From: Thiotrichaceae bacterium UBA7359
GTDB lineage: Bacteria; Pseudomonadota; Gammaproteobacteria; Eutrophobiales; Eutrophobiaceae
Direction: 5' to 3'
Length of the DNA stretch: 5,411 bases
NCBI GenBank assembly: GCA_905182825.1
Contig: CAJJDJ010000175.1
Coordinates: 1-5,411, forward strand
This document shows positions 5,175 through 5,411 of the stretch, piece by piece. Numbering within the stretch: the stretch's first letter is position 1; the number at the start of each line of letters is the position of its first letter. Under the pieces are notes generated by a model. The model ran no database searches. It worked only from the letters and a program-made list of their open reading frames with translations, and had not been told where the DNA came from. The position numbers and the translations under genes are program-made.

Positions 5175-5411
5175 ATGAAAAACTTAATCAAACAAATTGG
5201 TCAGGGGATGACAGAGTACATCATTATCGTTGCATTGATCGCAATTGCGGGTATTGGTGCTTTTACATTCTTTAGTGATGGTATGAAAGATGCAATAGGT
5301 CGTGTGACCTCGGAATTGACGGGTGGTACGGCAGCGGTCACAGAATCAGTGGGACCTGCAGGAACACAGGGACAGAATATGAGTACCTATCAGGGACAGA
5401 ACGCTGGTGGG
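5175..5411 (+). CDS. Flp/type IVb-like pilin, 3' end beyond the window
   Basis: The gene encodes the start of a small secreted pilin-like protein; 79 codons are visible and the frame is still open at the window edge. The N-terminus 'MKNLIKQIGQGMTEYIII' has the Flp-type prepilin signal G/XXXXEY: cleavage is expected after Gly9, with Glu14 and Tyr15 at +5 and +6 of the mature protein, followed by a hydrophobic helix (about 16-34). A prepilin peptidase would cut it, and the helix would pack in the pilus core. Residues about 35-52 ('SDGMKDAIGRVTSELTGG', from 34) are amphipathic and fit Flp pilins. Flp pilins usually end at about 50-75 aa, but this one continues into a Gly/Gln/Thr/Asn-rich tail with a repeated QGQN. 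An in-frame TAA at 5169-5171 fixes ATG 5175 as the first possible start; GGGA at 5160-5163 is a plausible ribosome site, 11 bases away. No tad assembly genes are visible, so its secretion system is unknown. Confidence 0.85.
   Translation, partial: MKNLIKQIGQGMTEYIIIVALIAIAGIGAFTFFSDGMKDAIGRVTSELTGGTAAVTESVGPAGTQGQNMSTYQGQNAGG
5367..5401 (+). repeat. 11-bp direct repeat in the pilin tail
   Basis: CAGGGACAGAA occurs at 5367-5377 and again at 5391-5401, 24 bases (8 codons) apart and in the same frame, encoding QGQN at residues 65-68 and 73-76. The sequence ends soon after the second copy, so it is not possible to say whether this is the beginning of a longer tandem array or just two copies. Confidence 0.6.

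Overview
This AT-rich window looks like chromosomal DNA of a Gram-negative bacterium, most likely a low-GC gammaproteobacterium. The evidence is an outer-membrane lipid transport (Mla/Pqi-type) operon with a lipoprotein, an HtpG that is close to enterobacterial HtpG over its whole length, a heat-shock promoter of the sigma-32 type, and a Flp-type pilin with a 'GQGMTEYIIIVALIAI' signal. I cannot name a genus from the sequence.

Layout. Positions 1-2947 (+ strand) hold the distal part of a tightly packed four-gene operon: an MlaE-family permease (5' end cut off), an MlaF-family ATPase, a membrane-anchored MCE-domain protein (MlaD family, with a long helical tail) and a short lipoprotein of the ABC-transport auxiliary (PqiC/DUF330) family. 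Together they should form an ABC-type lipid transporter: ATPase and permease in the inner membrane, the MCE protein reaching into the periplasm, and the lipoprotein probably at the outer membrane. No mlaC- or mlaB-like gene follows. A hairpin at 2950-2979 can end transcription from both sides.

Positions 3006-4976 (- strand) encode the complete Hsp90-family chaperone HtpG (656 aa). It is longer than usual because of a Lys/Glu-rich insert in the N-terminal/middle-domain linker. The 198-bp divergent intergenic region (4977-5174) carries a strong match to a sigma-32 heat-shock promoter facing htpG, two overlapping sigma-70-like promoters facing the other way, and a perfect 7-bp inverted repeat over the htpG -10 element.

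Positions 5175-5411 (+ strand) are the start of a Flp/type IVb-like pilin gene that runs off the window. After a canonical prepilin signal and hydrophobic helix it continues into a Gly/Gln/Asn-rich tail in which an 8-residue repeat begins.

Most of the window is recognisable core biology. I see no mobile element, CRISPR array, tRNA or rRNA. The points most worth a second look are the pilin with its repeat-like tail, the mixed Mla/Pqi composition of the transporter, the HtpG linker insert on slippery A-tracts, and the divergent promoter region.
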